A stretch of 64,000 bases of DNA, taken from Paguma larvata. Its lineage: Eukaryota; Chordata; Mammalia; Carnivora; Viverridae. The position numbers and the translations under genes are program-made. The notes below the pieces were generated by a model, which saw only the letters and a list, made by a program, of their open reading frames with translations, did not search any database and was not told the DNA's origin. The stretch lies in the NCBI GenBank assembly GCA_030068075.1, contig CM057835.1, positions 23,776,930 to 23,840,929 on the forward strand. The letters run 5' to 3'. This document shows, in pieces, positions 44,480 to 54,685 of this stretch. Each line of letters opens with the position of its first letter. Position 1 is the stretch's first letter.

Positions 44480-45110
44480 CAGGAAAATCATTCTACATAT
44501 GTTTAGTAATGGCGTTTTTTGTTTAATACACCTTGATTATCTTTCCAAATCACACACACTTGTCTACTGCTCATGACTGAGACTCCCATGGATGACTGCA
44601 CAATGTTACTCCCCCACTGCTGATGGAAACTTAGGCCCATTCTCCAGTTTTACAATTATAAACCAAGCTGCAGTGAACACCTCTGTGCAGTTCATCTAGC
44701 GGGTGCTTGTGTAGAAGAGACGCCTACACCCACTACCTGCTCGCTGACTGTAATCCTTTTGACAGTTCTGTCAGCCTATTTCCTTGCCTCTTGATATTAC
44801 CAATCTTTTACTTTTTCCCAAATACATAGGTTAAATAGTATGTTTGAAGGATTTTTCTTGAATCATGACTGAGGTGGAACATCTTGTCATGTTGGTTGGC
44901 CTTTTGCAGTTCTTTGAGTCCTCTATTTATAGATGGCTCATATTTTGTACCTGATTGAAAGGAGCTTCAAAAACAATGGGCAGTAAACCTTTGTCTTTTG
45001 GTGAATGTTTTTTCTGGTCTTCTGTCATTTGATTTTAAAACCGTTGATGGAGGGCCATTTAAAAAATGAATACTGTCAAGTATGTCAGCTTCCTTTGTGA
45101 ATTCTGAATT
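44480..45110 (-). mobile_element. Old L1M 3' region, antisense
   Basis: CCCATTCTCCAGTTTTACAA, TTATAAACCAAGCTGCAGTG, AACACCTCTGTGCAG, TTTTGCAGTTCTTTGAGTCC, AACCTTTGTCTTTTGGTGAA match the antisense order of an old L1M 3' end and ORF2 end. Highly diverged; ends are approximate. Confidence 0.6.
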
Positions 45111-45600
45111 TTATGTCCCGCATAGGCTTTCACATTCTTGAAAATGAAGTATTTTTGGAACCCAACAGTCTTGACATTTATTCAGTGATTCAACTAATAT
45201 TACAGTATCTACTTCGTGTGTTCTCTTCCTACTGACTACAGTAGCATTTCCTCCTCCACCTAATTTCCTTTGGAGCTCCAGTATGTCACTGGCATTCATT
45301 CATGGTGGTGGCTTTTTACAAAACTGAATATCCCCCTGTTGGAAAGCTGGAAGTTATGGTCCGGCTCAGCATTTGAACAAACCTCTTCCAGGAGCCCCAT
45401 GGTTTCCATGGCACCTTTATAACAGTTTCATAGTTCCTTGAGCAGACCGAGTGCTTTTTCTCGTTAACCCTGGGCCAGAACCTTGGGCTTCAGACACCTC
45501 TGCCTTATTGAGGTTCGAACCATGACCAGAAGTGGGAGCTCTTTGCTCTGTTCTCCTTTCCCCATTAAACTGGTCAACCTTGGGTTTGTCACCGATTTCT
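45111..45600. other. Unique sequence
   Basis: No gene seen; possible continuation of the L1M to about 45200. Confidence 0.4.
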
Positions 45601-45636
45601 CCCCCCCGCCCCCCCCCCCCCCCCCCCCCCCCCCCC
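45601..45636. repeat. Poly-C tract: C7-G-C28
   Basis: Seven C (45601-45607), one G, then 28 C (45609-45636), followed by GCCGCGCC. On the minus strand this is a G28 run with obvious quadruplex potential; the C strand could form an i-motif. Long C homopolymers are rare in mammalian DNA and are also classic assembly or sequencing artefacts. Confidence 0.95.
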
Positions 45637-46359
45637 GCCGCGCCTCTTTTGCTCATTCTCAAACGTGAGACCCAGTGATCTTCTCAGGCCTCTCCCATCA
45701 CTGTTGGTTGACTTCATGATGCTTCAGAATTTTAGCGTAGGGCTGTGTCTGCTACTCTGGTTTTCTCACTGACCATTTCCTCTACTAATCTTTTCTTTCC
45801 ATCTTTTGAGCCTCTTCTTTGAAATCCCTTCAAGGCAGGCAGTTATTCATTTGGATTCTTTTCTTTGTTTCTGTAGGCCCTTATATGTCTGCCTCATTTC
45901 CTGGGCTCTGTCTTTGCAGCTGAAATTAGAAACCTGCAGAAGCATAACAGATGCTAGAGTCTCATGAAGTAACCGGCTCAAAATAGCTCAAGTCTACTGG
46001 CAGAGGATTTGGCTATAATTCAGTGAGTGCCCATGACGGGCTGCCCTGACTAGGTCTCTTGTTTCTCAGGCTTTTGAGGATGGCTTGAGCGCATCATCCC
46101 CTTGGCCCAAACTTTGCCTTCTCTTGTCTGATTTCCTCCTTTTTTCCTTTTAGTGTATTTGAAGTTTTGGGAGATTTCAGGTACAAACCTGTATGTAAGT
46201 GAAGTTTAAGTCTACACAAGCAGCCAGGGGGCTCCTGAGCTGCATGTAACAGGGTGTGGCCATATGTCAGGTGGCTCTGGGAATGTGGCTCATTTGATAA
46301 ACAAACGACTCCCTGTGGATCCCAAGAGACTCCTTTACCAGGAGAGCAGCAGCTTGGAC
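45637..46359. other. Unique sequence
   Basis: No gene or repeat recognised. Confidence 0.45.
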
Positions 46360-46545
46360 CAATGGAAAGAAAGCAGAACACTAGCTAGATTTGGGTTGAA
46401 GTTTGGGGCTACCAGTTACTTTCTCTTGTAGGTACATCCCTTGTCGGAGTATACCTATATCATGGGATGGGTGTGAGGATTAAAGGCGGATATTAGTGTA
46501 CATTGAATACTATTAAAGTGTTGTCTATAAATGGTAATGATAGCT
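46360..46545 (+). repeat. MIR, plus strand
   Basis: GATTTGGGTTGAAGTTTGGG, TACCAGTTACTTTCTCTTGT, GGGTGTGAGGATTAAAGGCG, GTCTATAAATGGTAATGATA follow the MIR consensus from core to 3' end. Confidence 0.65.
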
Positions 46546-47343
46546 TTAGTATTTGTGGATGTTGAATTTCTGAGACTACAAGGACAGGCATGTTGAATAA
46601 GGTAAATGAGTATATTTGTAAATGTCCCAGGAGACTTTGCAGATGGAGTCCTAAAGAACTACCTCCTGGTGTAGGACGGGAAGGCGCAACATTTATGTCA
46701 CCAAGTACTCCCTGATAAAGCTGCCGTGAAGAGGGGCTGCCAGGTATTTAGCAACTCCTTTATAAGCATCCAGTACATTTGAATGCTACCAGAGGACTCT
46801 TCCCAGTTTCCTTTGACAAGTGGCTGCAATGCATCCATATGCACAGGTGGGGCTGTTGCTCTTCCGTGTCTTTAGGTAGGGCCCCATCTTACGAGAATTC
46901 CCTTATGCTGGTGGCACAAGCATAGCCAGGCACATATCTTCTGATCCATGATTTGACATGCATGTCTTCGTAGAAAGAGGTTTACTCTATTTGGGGTATG
47001 TAGGTTGTGTGGGCTGTCCTGGGGACCTGTTGCTTCTAGGATTGTTTCTATGGAAAAAGTGAATTCTGACTTCTACATTTAGAACTTAGAACATAGCTTA
47101 TTTGCATGTTGATAAAGAAAACCCCTACTTAGTGCTGTAGAAGAATTTGGGATCATGTTGTAGGAGAAGTACTGATATCATGTGATTCTTTCTGAATGGA
47201 TCCAAGAGGTGGTGACTCCCCTGTGTTGCATCGTTGTGACACATGCCAGGTCAGTTGTAGGAAGTCTTCAGTGCATCGAATGTGAGGAGGCTACTCTGCT
47301 TTTCTAAAAATAGATTTTGAAATCTTCATTTTTTGTTTTTTTT
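46546..47343. other. Unique sequence
   Basis: No gene or repeat recognised. Confidence 0.5.
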
Positions 47344-47358
47344 TGTTTTTGTTTTTTA
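47344..47358. repeat. Target-site duplication, left copy
   Basis: TGTTTTTGTTTTTTA, identical at all 15 positions to 47602-47616. Confidence 0.85.
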
Positions 47359-47601
47359 TTTTATTTATTTTTTTATTTTTATTTTATTTTATTTTTTTTA
47401 TGTTTATTTATTTTTGAGAGACATAGAGGCACAGCGTGAACAGGGGAAGGGCAGAGAAAGAGGGAGACACAGAATCCGAAGCAGGCTCCAGGCTCTGAGC
47501 TGTCAGCACAGAGCCCGACGCGGGGCTCGAACTCACAGACCGCGAGATCATGACCTGAGCTGAAGTCGGCCGCCCAACCGACTGAGCCACTCAGGCGCCC
47601 C
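47359..47601 (-). mobile_element. Feline CAN-SINE, least diverged copy
   Basis: Full length with a (TTTTA)n-rich tail at the left. The body keeps GGGGCTCGAACTCAC (complement of box B) near 47522-47536 and the box A side ACCGACTGAGCCACTCAGG at 47577-47595, so pol III promoter elements look intact. The CpG sites at GACGCGGGGC and CCGCGAG survive, and CCAGGCTCTGAGCTGTCAGC is exact. Identical flanking duplications also point to a young insertion. Confidence 0.96.
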
Positions 47602-47616
47602 TGTTTTTGTTTTTTA

Positions 47617-47814
47617 AATCGAGGAATAAAAGGGAGCAGGAGCAGCTGCAGAAAGCCCACCATGAAGGGATAGTGGGGATTGCCCCGGTCATTGTAGATG
47701 CTGATCGTAGAGCATATAGAAGTTGGTTGGTGAGTTCCAGTTGGATGTGGAAGCAAATCCACTGAGGGACATTAGTTAACATCCTATAACTGTTGATTCC
47801 TGGAATCCCCATGT
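47617..47814. other. Unique sequence
   Basis: No feature recognised. Confidence 0.4.
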
Positions 47815-48110
47815 TTCAGTTCGTTTGGGCTGCTGTAACAGAATGCCACAGACCGAGTGGCTTCTAAACCAAGTTCCCCAGATTCTGAAGGTTGGGCAGT
47901 GCAAGATGGAGGTGCCAGAAGATTGGGATATGGTGAGGACTGTTGTCTTGCTGTATTCTTACATGGCAGGTGTTTTCAGCCCTGCATGAGGGCACTTAGC
48001 CTACCTGTGACCTTCCAAAGGTTCTACCTCCGAACACCATCATGTCCAGGATTGGGTTTCGATGTGAATTTGGGCGGGGGTGGGGGAGGGGACACAAAAT
48101 TTATTTCAGG
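47815..48110 (-). mobile_element. MLT1-type LTR (ERVL-MaLR), antisense
   Basis: TTTGGGCTGCTGTAACAGAA, TGCCACAGACCGAGTGGCTT, GATTCTGAAGGTTGGGCAGT, GCAAGATGGAGGTGCCAG, TGTCTTGCTGTATTCTTAC match the reverse complement of MLT1. The plus-strand AAATTTAT segment is missing. Ends in a G-rich GGCGGGGGTGGGGGAGGGGAC stretch. Confidence 0.8.
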
Positions 48111-48374
48111 AGGAAACGTAGATTTGCTTTTCCTTTTTTTTTTTTTTTTATTTTCAAGTTACCTAACCTACAGTCTAGTATTGGTTTCAGGAGTTGATCC
48201 CAGTGATTCATCACTTACAACACCCAGTGCTCCTCTCAACAAGTGCTCTCCTTAATGCCCATCACTCATTGAGCCCATTCTCTCCCGGGCCCCCCCCTCC
48301 AGCAAACTCCCCCTCAGTTTGGTCTGTATAGTTGAGTCTCTTACGGTTTTTATTTTCCTTCCCCACCTCTATGT

Positions 48375-48734
48375 TCATCTGTTGTTTCTTAAATTCCATA
48401 TGAGTGAAATCATATAATATTTGTCTTTTCTGACTTCACTTAGCATAATATACTCAAGTTCCAGCGACATTGTTGGAAATGGCAAGATTTTATTCTTTTT
48501 GGTCACTGAGTAGTATTCCATTGTATATACATACCACCTCTTTATCCATTCATCTGTCGATGGACATTTGGGCTCTTTCCCTACTTTGGTTATTGTCGAT
48601 AGCACTGCTGTAAACATTGGGGTGCATGTGCCCCTTTGAAACAGCATTTGTGTATCTTTGGATAAATACCTAGTAGTGTAATTGCCTGGGTCATAGAGTA
48701 GCTCTATTTTTACTTTTTTGTGGAACCTCCACAC
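48375..48734 (-). pseudogene. L1 ORF2 carboxy-terminal remnant, 119 codons
   Basis: Opens MWRFHKKVKIELLYDPGNYT, the ORF2 region ahead of the cysteine-rich end, then GTCTPMFTAVLSTITKVGKE, CPSTDEWIKRWYVYTMEYYS. These are clear ORF2 carboxy-terminal landmarks (CP..DEWIK, YTMEYYS). The frame is lost upstream. It lacks all catalytic domains. Confidence 0.85.
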
Positions 48735-48894
48735 TGTTGTCTAGAATGGCCGTACCAGTTTGCATTCCAACTAACAGCACAAAAAGGGTTTCCTCTGATG
48801 AATGACACTGAGCATCTTTTCATGGGTCTGTTAGCCATCTGGGTGTTGTCCTAGGAGAAAAGTGTCAATGTCTTCTGCCCATTTCTTCACTGAA

Positions 48895-49098
48895 TTATTT
48901 GCGCGTTTTTCTGGGTGTTTGGTAAGTTTTTATTGCTTTGGATACTAACCCTTTATCGGATATGTCATTTGCAAGTATCTTCCGTTCTGTCAGTTGCCTT
49001 CTAGTTTTGTTGATTGTTTCCCTCACTGTGCAGAAGCGTTTTATCTCGAAGTCCCAATAGTTCATTTTTGCTTTCGTTTCCCTTGCTTCCAGAGACAT
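48895..49098 (-). pseudogene. L1 ORF2 fragment
   Basis: YWDFEIKRFCTVRETINKTR then RQLTERKILANDISDKGLVS is the ORF2 segment 'WD..K...FC..KETI...KRQP.EWE..FAN..SDKGL'. Frameshifts separate it from the pieces on both sides. Confidence 0.85.
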
Positions 49099-49330
49099 GT
49101 CTACTAAGAAGTTTCTGTGGCCGAGGTCAAAGAGGTTGCTGCCTGTTTTCTCTTGTAGGATTTTGATTTCCTATCTCGCATTTAGGTCTTTCATTCATTT
49201 TGAATTTATTTTTGTGTATGGTGTAAGAAAGTGGTCCAGGTTCATTCTTCATATCGCTGTCTAGTTTTCCCAGCACCATTTGCTGAAGAGACCATTTTTT
49301 TTTTTCCATTGGATACTCTTTCGTATTTTG

Positions 49331-49541
49331 TCAGAGATTAGTTGGCCATACATTCATGGGTCCATTTCTGGGTTCTCTGTTCTGTTCCATGATCTTTGTG
49401 TCTGTTCTTGTGCCAGAACCATAGTGTCTTGATGATATGGCTTTATAATACATCTTGAAGTCTGGAATTGGGATGCCTCCAGCTTTGGTTTTCTTTTTCA
49501 GGATTGCTTTGGCTATTTGGGGTCTTTTCTGGTTCCATTGG
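49331..49541 (-). pseudogene. L1 ORF2 fragment at the truncation point
   Basis: [20 protein letters not shown] then [14 protein letters not shown] is the ORF2 segment downstream of the polymerase. Codons before QWNQ are flanking DNA, in agreement with the target duplication at 49542-49553. Confidence 0.85.
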
Positions 49542-49553
49542 TTTGCTTTTCCT

Positions 49554-50459
49554 ATCTCCAACCCCTAAAGGAGGGTTCCTATTATGAAAGCTTCAGATGA
49601 ACTTGGACAAATTATACTTGAAAAAGAAAGCAGACTTGCTTTCTGGAAGGTTACTTTTGTCAGATGACCGGCTAGAAATGATGGACATATGGGAGACTTT
49701 TTACCCTATGATATTATCAAGGCAACAGAAATCAATATTCTACATGGATCTGTCAGGCACTAGCATGCACTGTCTACTGGAGTGAGCATTTTGGAAAAAA
49801 CCAAAGATGTATAGTACACAATCCTTCAAAAGAAGTTTATAATGCGGATGGGTAGATAAGATAGATATGCAAAACAGTGACTGGAAAAGACAGTATGAAA
49901 TGAATTGCTTTGCTACATTTTTGGAAGACAGGGGATATAAATTATACATACACGAATGCATACATTTTAAATGACCTCGTGCTCAAATGCCTAATCCAGG
50001 TAATTAGAGAAATTTGGTAATTTCTGAAGTACAGGCTTGAGCTCGGAGGGCAAGACTATGGGTTGTGCAAGAGGATGTGTCAAAATGTACTTTTAAAAAG
50101 CATTTCACTATTGCCCTATTCCTAATGAGCTAACCTGGTGTTAAACAGAAATACCGTTTTCGTTAGAAAGATTTTAACGTCCTGTGAAACGCTTTGCCTC
50201 CGGCTTCCCCAGCGTTCCCACCTGGGGGGGGGGAGGTGCGGAGGGATGGATGAAAGGAATGCATGCCACTTAATTTTCTGATGTGTGTGGTAGCTCTGCC
50301 CACGGACACCTGACCAGCGAAGGTTCCTGAGGCCCAGCTCAGACCTCTCCTTTATCTGGTTCAGAAACTGAGTAGCTTCCTAGGGCATGAAGTCTCTGTT
50401 CTGAGCATGATGTTGAGGGTCATCTGTGGTCTGCTATAATTCTGACTTCCTTGTACTTT
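49554..50459. other. Unique sequence
   Basis: No gene or repeat recognised. G10 run at about 50225-50234. Confidence 0.5.
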
Positions 50460-50720
50460 CCTTTGTCCACCAAACCCATGGCCAGTCTTCAAGTCTCCTC
50501 CACACTGGCTGCCGAGTGTCCTAGGAGAGAGTCTTTTTCTGGGAAGCCTGTTCCCTGTCCATGCATGTCCTTCAAAGTTTCGTTCCCATCTTACTGTTTC
50601 CACAAAGCTTCCCTGACCTCTCCAGCTAGTAGAATCCTTGCCGCCTCTGGGTTAGTGGACCCAACCCCTACTGTTCTTTGGGGCTCTTAGTACTTTCTCC
50701 TCTGTATTGTGGGTGCATGT
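50460..50720 (+). repeat. L2 3' region, plus strand
   Basis: GTCTCCTCCACACTGGCTGC, CTTCAAAGTTTCGTTCCCAT, TTCCACAAAGCTTCCCTGAC, CTCCTCTGTATTGTGGGTGC resemble L2 3' UTR ('ccttcaagactcagctcaaatgtcacctcctccagaaagccttccctgacc'). Confidence 0.65.
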
Positions 50721-51349
50721 GGAAGTTTTTTTCTCCTTCCCACTAGAAAAAATGCAGAGTGACCAGGGCCTTCTCAGCTTGGTGTACATGCTGTTATCTC
50801 CTGTGCTTTCCTCACAAAGGATCTTCCTTTCTGAGAAAGGTGCCTCAAAGATGAGAGTTGGTAGCCCGAGTTTGGTACCCTGTGTGTCATTACTCAGTCC
50901 TTCAGCCCTAACTAGAAACCACCTGGGCCTCTTTGTTGCTATTCTCACATGTTCATATGGTGGCTTTTGCTGAGGTCTGTGTAGCTGATGGGTATATGCA
51001 GAAAGCACGATATAATTCCATTACCATTCAGCTTTAGAACCATCTCCAGGGTGTTTGATCCAAGGTCATTTCTCTGAGGAACTGAGGGTACAAACAGGTA
51101 GTTTTTTGCAAACCTCAAAATCCTACGCTGGCTGTAGCTTAGGGAAGAAGGCTGTCTCAGGGTTCTGGGAGAAGGCTGAAATACTGGGATGTGTCCTTGG
51201 TGACCTGCTGTTAAAGTGTTGGGTAGTGACGATGTGCGGCCATATTTACAGCTGTTGGACACACTAGATGTGCCATCCTTGTGGGTCTGCATGATTTGCT
51301 GGAGAGGGCTACTGCTCCCAGTCGGTCTGACACTGGGGATATTACAGTG
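50721..51349. other. Unique sequence
   Basis: No gene supported. The 147-codon minus-strand frame 50945-51388 and 118-codon frame 50652-51008 have no recognisable domain. Confidence 0.45.
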
Positions 51350-51620
51350 ACTTCCTGTTTTAGTCCTTGGTTGCTGTATACAAACCACCCCATCATTTAG
51401 TGGTATAAAAGATCGATTTTCATGTTTTGTGATTCTGTGGTTTGACTCTTGGCCACCTCATCTATGTTCGTGGCTTTAGCTTGTACCTGTTACCATGAGA
51501 CCTCTAGGCTCATTTCCTAAGACTTTGTCCCTCTGAGCTCTACACATAGATAACCGTGGCTGGTGGTATGGTCAGCAAGATTCCCCCAACAGTGGCATTT
51601 TCACAAGGAACTTTGTTTTG
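51350..51620. mobile_element. Ancient LTR-like repeat, family not assigned
   Basis: TTGGTTGCTGTATACAAACC, ACCCCATCATTTAGTGGTAT, AAAAGATCGATTTTCATG, TGTGATTCTGTGGTTTGACT resembles a mammal-wide repeat with 'tgctgtgtaacaaaccaccccaaaacttagtggcttaaaacaac'. The family and its strand are not clear to me. Confidence 0.5.
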
Positions 51621-52599
51621 GGGTTATGTGCAAGAGTTACAGAATTTGTTTTCGGGTCTTCAGTGCCTGCATAGTGTGTGACATACATGTTAGATTCTGA
51701 GTAATGTTTGACCACTTATCAAAGCTCACCAGTTGGAGAGTTGGATAAATAATGGCATATACACACATAGATACTGAAATTGGTGCATCAGATTTCTGTG
51801 TAATAAGGGAAGTAACAGTGGTGAGTGGACAAAATTATGGAATATATAGGCTACCACTTGTCTCAAGTCGACAGCTGTGTTTATGGGTTTATGGATATAA
51901 GTTGTAGTCCCAGTACACCAACATGCATGTGAGGGAGTCACCCAACTGTCCAGGTAATGGACACCTTTAGGTAATGGCTACCTTTTTTTTTTTTTTTTGG
52001 TAGAGAGCGGTGAAATTATGAAGGAATCCTCAACCATGGCTTTGTGTGTTTTTAAAAACCTAATGAATAGGAATAGGCTATAAAGTGTTAAAACTATGTC
52101 GGGGTTATCAATGTCTTTTCCAACTTCTGAACATAAAATCTGTAATATTTTATGTGTTTTTAAAAGGAAAGACCATGATATGCCAGAGATTCAAAGAAAT
52201 AAAACATAGTGAGGCTCAGTGAGAAGGAAAGTAGGGATTTAATGAGTCTGATTTCTGTGCCAGAGATTAGACCCCCAACGTGACGTGGTTTACACCCAAC
52301 CCATTTTTCCACAGCTCCACGTGATCCCATTATACTCAAACCTAGGATTTTTGGTGGAATTGAGAACTTTCTAGCCACATTGGTAATGACTGCCTGTGAC
52401 CTGTCTGTTAGGCTCTGTTCTGGGCAGTAATAGCCAGATAATATTTAGGGCCTGGCTTGTTAAGCCAGTGTTCTGAGATCTCTGTGAGGAGAATTTCTGT
52501 TGGCCTCATAATGAGGTCTGGGGCTTTTTGTGAGATTGTTGAGTAAACCTCCCTGGCAAAAAAACCCTGTGTGTGACTCCAGAGGCCTGAGGAGACCTG
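51621..52599. other. Unique sequence with T17-range run
   Basis: T run at about 51984-52000. No gene or clear repeat. Confidence 0.45.
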
Positions 52600-52725
52600 G
52601 CCAAGCCCTGGGAAGTGCTGGTCACTGGACTGGTGCCTGGACTAGGACTGTCTGAATCATCTGTGCATCCGTCCTGGCACCTGCTATGTTGGTGCTTAAA
52701 TATTTATTTGAACTAATGGATCCAA
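52600..52725 (+). repeat. Probable L2 3' end, plus strand
   Basis: GGCACCTGCTATGTTGGTGC and TTAAATATTTATTTGAACTA fit the L2 tip ('gcctggcacatagtaggcgctcaataaatatttgttgaatga'). Confidence 0.55.
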
Positions 52726-53789
52726 GAATGTTTTATTAATGTGGCATTGTTAATCAGGATGGGGATGAGACCTTCTCCCTATAGGCAGAGAGTATAAAAA
52801 TGATTTATTAAGTTTTAAAAAGTAGTATCAAAGAGCCTGGAAAGAAAGCTTCCACCTGGAAGGAGCTTCCCGGGAGTAGCTACTTGGAGGTTCCTTTGCA
52901 GGAGACCTTGAAGTTCTGACCCGAGCCCTGTGCGCTGGTGGTCATGCCTGGCTGCTTTCCTCCACTTCCTGGGGGCAGGTGGCCACAGCCCTCCTCCTTG
53001 CACCGTTAGGCAGACTTGACCCACAGGGCTCCCCTCCTTTCACCCCTCCACGGGGACCCCGTCATGGTCAGCTCAAGCTGCACTGTCCCACAGAAAGGGA
53101 GCTGAAGCTTTTGTGGACACATGGCAATTTACGGGCTCAGAGATGAATGGATAAGATGATTGTGTCCTCTCCCCCCTTGTCATGCCTGTGTTAACAGTGG
53201 TCAAAGCTAAAATGGGAAATACAGCTTCTCAGAAAGGAATTTAAAACAAGGCAGGTTTCTTTTCTACTGTGAGTAGTTGCCCTTGCCTGTGGGCCATAGC
53301 TCCGTCATAAACACCTACGTGTGTTAAATGATCTTTGCACTTTTATGGGTGATTACATCACCGTGTAACTTAGTTTTAAACAGTTCGGTTATCTGTTTCA
53401 CAGTGCATGTAATTTCAAGAAGGCGGTGATAGGTGACTGGCTGGTGCCCTTTGGAAAAGTAAATGGATAAAATAGTCTTTGTTTAGCCTGGGAGTGGAGA
53501 TGGGCTGGTTATTAGCTAATGATGACTCTAGGGGTTAAAGATTGAGATTTTACGAAGTTCTAAGAAATATGTCTGAATGTTTTTCCCTGTTAGACTTTTG
53601 GTTTCCCAATTAAACTAATATGCTATGTTGTTTGTATGTTGGAAAAACTGCTGGCCATTCACGATGAATAATGTAGACAGAAGAAGCTGGGAGGGGCGGT
53701 GAGGTTACTCATCACATGCAGCGGGAAATGTGGTCATGTCATGGATCTTACCTGGGGACAGGGAGGAAGTGGCCAGAAAGCCCCCATCT
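52726..53789. other. Unique sequence
   Basis: No gene or repeat recognised. 52880-53040 is locally GC-rich. Confidence 0.5.
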
Positions 53790-53930
53790 GGAGTAGTTCA
53801 AAAACACGGGTTCCAATCCTGACTGCAGTTGCACAGGACAAGTGGGTGCAAAGTCCCTTTAATCTTGCCAACCCTGCCACATCTGCCCCTTTATTGCCCT
53901 ATTTACTTCTCAGAGGAGTTGCGATGTTCA
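53790..53930 (+). repeat. MIR, plus strand
   Basis: CACGGGTTCCAATCCTGACT, GCAGTTGCACAGGACAAGTG, AGTCCCTTTAATCTTGCCA follow the MIR head and core loosely. Confidence 0.5.
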
Positions 53931-54439
53931 AGAAGGATGAAGATTTAAGTCCTTGGAACTATAAGCCAGTTCTGTGGTCATTTACATCATAGCAAGCATC
54001 GAGGTCCTCAGGCCACATAGATCTGGCCACAAGTTCCCAGAAGGTAGGAGCATAGAGAGCTCGGGAAGTCTCCAGCAAGGCAAATGCTGCTGCGAGTGAT
54101 GAGTTCTCCAGCCCTGACAGTACGTAAGGCCCAAACTGGGTAACCATCTTTTTTCCAGGGATTGCAAAGAAGGGATTTGGAAACTGAACTGATAGTTCGT
54201 TTTAAGGGTCCTCTCACTCTCAGGTCATGTGGTTTAGATTCCCTGAACACACTTTTGCATCACCAATCCACTGTGAAAGACAGTAAAACAGAATGGTTCA
54301 GAGAGAACAACAAAATGTTAAAGCGGAGGTTGTAAGAAAAAAACAAACAAAATGGCATAGAACCCAGAAAGATAAAGCTAGTAGAGGATAAATATTTTGT
54401 GCTGTTGAAATTGACATGTAATTCATCCTAGGTAAAAGG
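53931..54439. other. Unique sequence
   Basis: No gene or clear repeat. The three overlapping minus-strand frames at 53959-54250 show no domain. Confidence 0.45.
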
Positions 54440-54685
54440 CTAAGGGGGAAAGAGATGTCCACTTTACAAAGGAGGAAATTGAGGCTCAATTTCCACTAAT
54501 TGAAATTGCTACTCTGTGTTAGCTAATAGATGCCAGGGATTGTTCTAAAAATTCTACTTAATATGTCCTGGAATCTTCCCATCTACCATGCAGGAGGGAC
54601 CTGATAATAAACTGAGGCCCAGGGAGGTTACGTAACTAGCCCGAGATACACAGCTAAGAGGCAGACAGTCTGGCTCCGAAGTCGT
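54440..54685 (-). repeat. MIR, antisense (two adjoining pieces)
   Basis: The part 54465-54490 (TTTACAAAGGAGGAAATTGAGG) is a MIR core piece. 54510-54685 is a second, better copy: TGCCAGGGATTGTTCTAAAA, AACTGAGGCCCAGGGAGGTT, AAGAGGCAGACAGTCTGGCT. Two antisense MIRs lie end to end. Confidence 0.75.

Larger units (their letters stand above)
48135..49541 (-). mobile_element. Carnivore L1, 5'-truncated, 1.4 kb
   Basis: Antisense: poly-T at the left, 3' UTR (ACACCCAGTGCTCCTCTCAAC), then ORF2 carboxy end. TTTGCTTTTCCT at 48123-48134 is repeated at 49542-49553, a 12-bp target duplication that fixes both ends. It landed next to the MLT1. The ORF2 part is broken into several frames. Confidence 0.93.

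Noticed and set aside
45417..45668. Glycine-rich and proline-rich frames
   Set aside because: Translation of the poly-C tract.
47359..47601. tRNA gene
   Set aside because: The tRNA-like half belongs to a carnivore SINE with body and tail; the anticodon arm is not conserved.
50945..51388. 147-codon minus-strand frame
   Set aside because: No domain; part of it is in an old LTR-like repeat.
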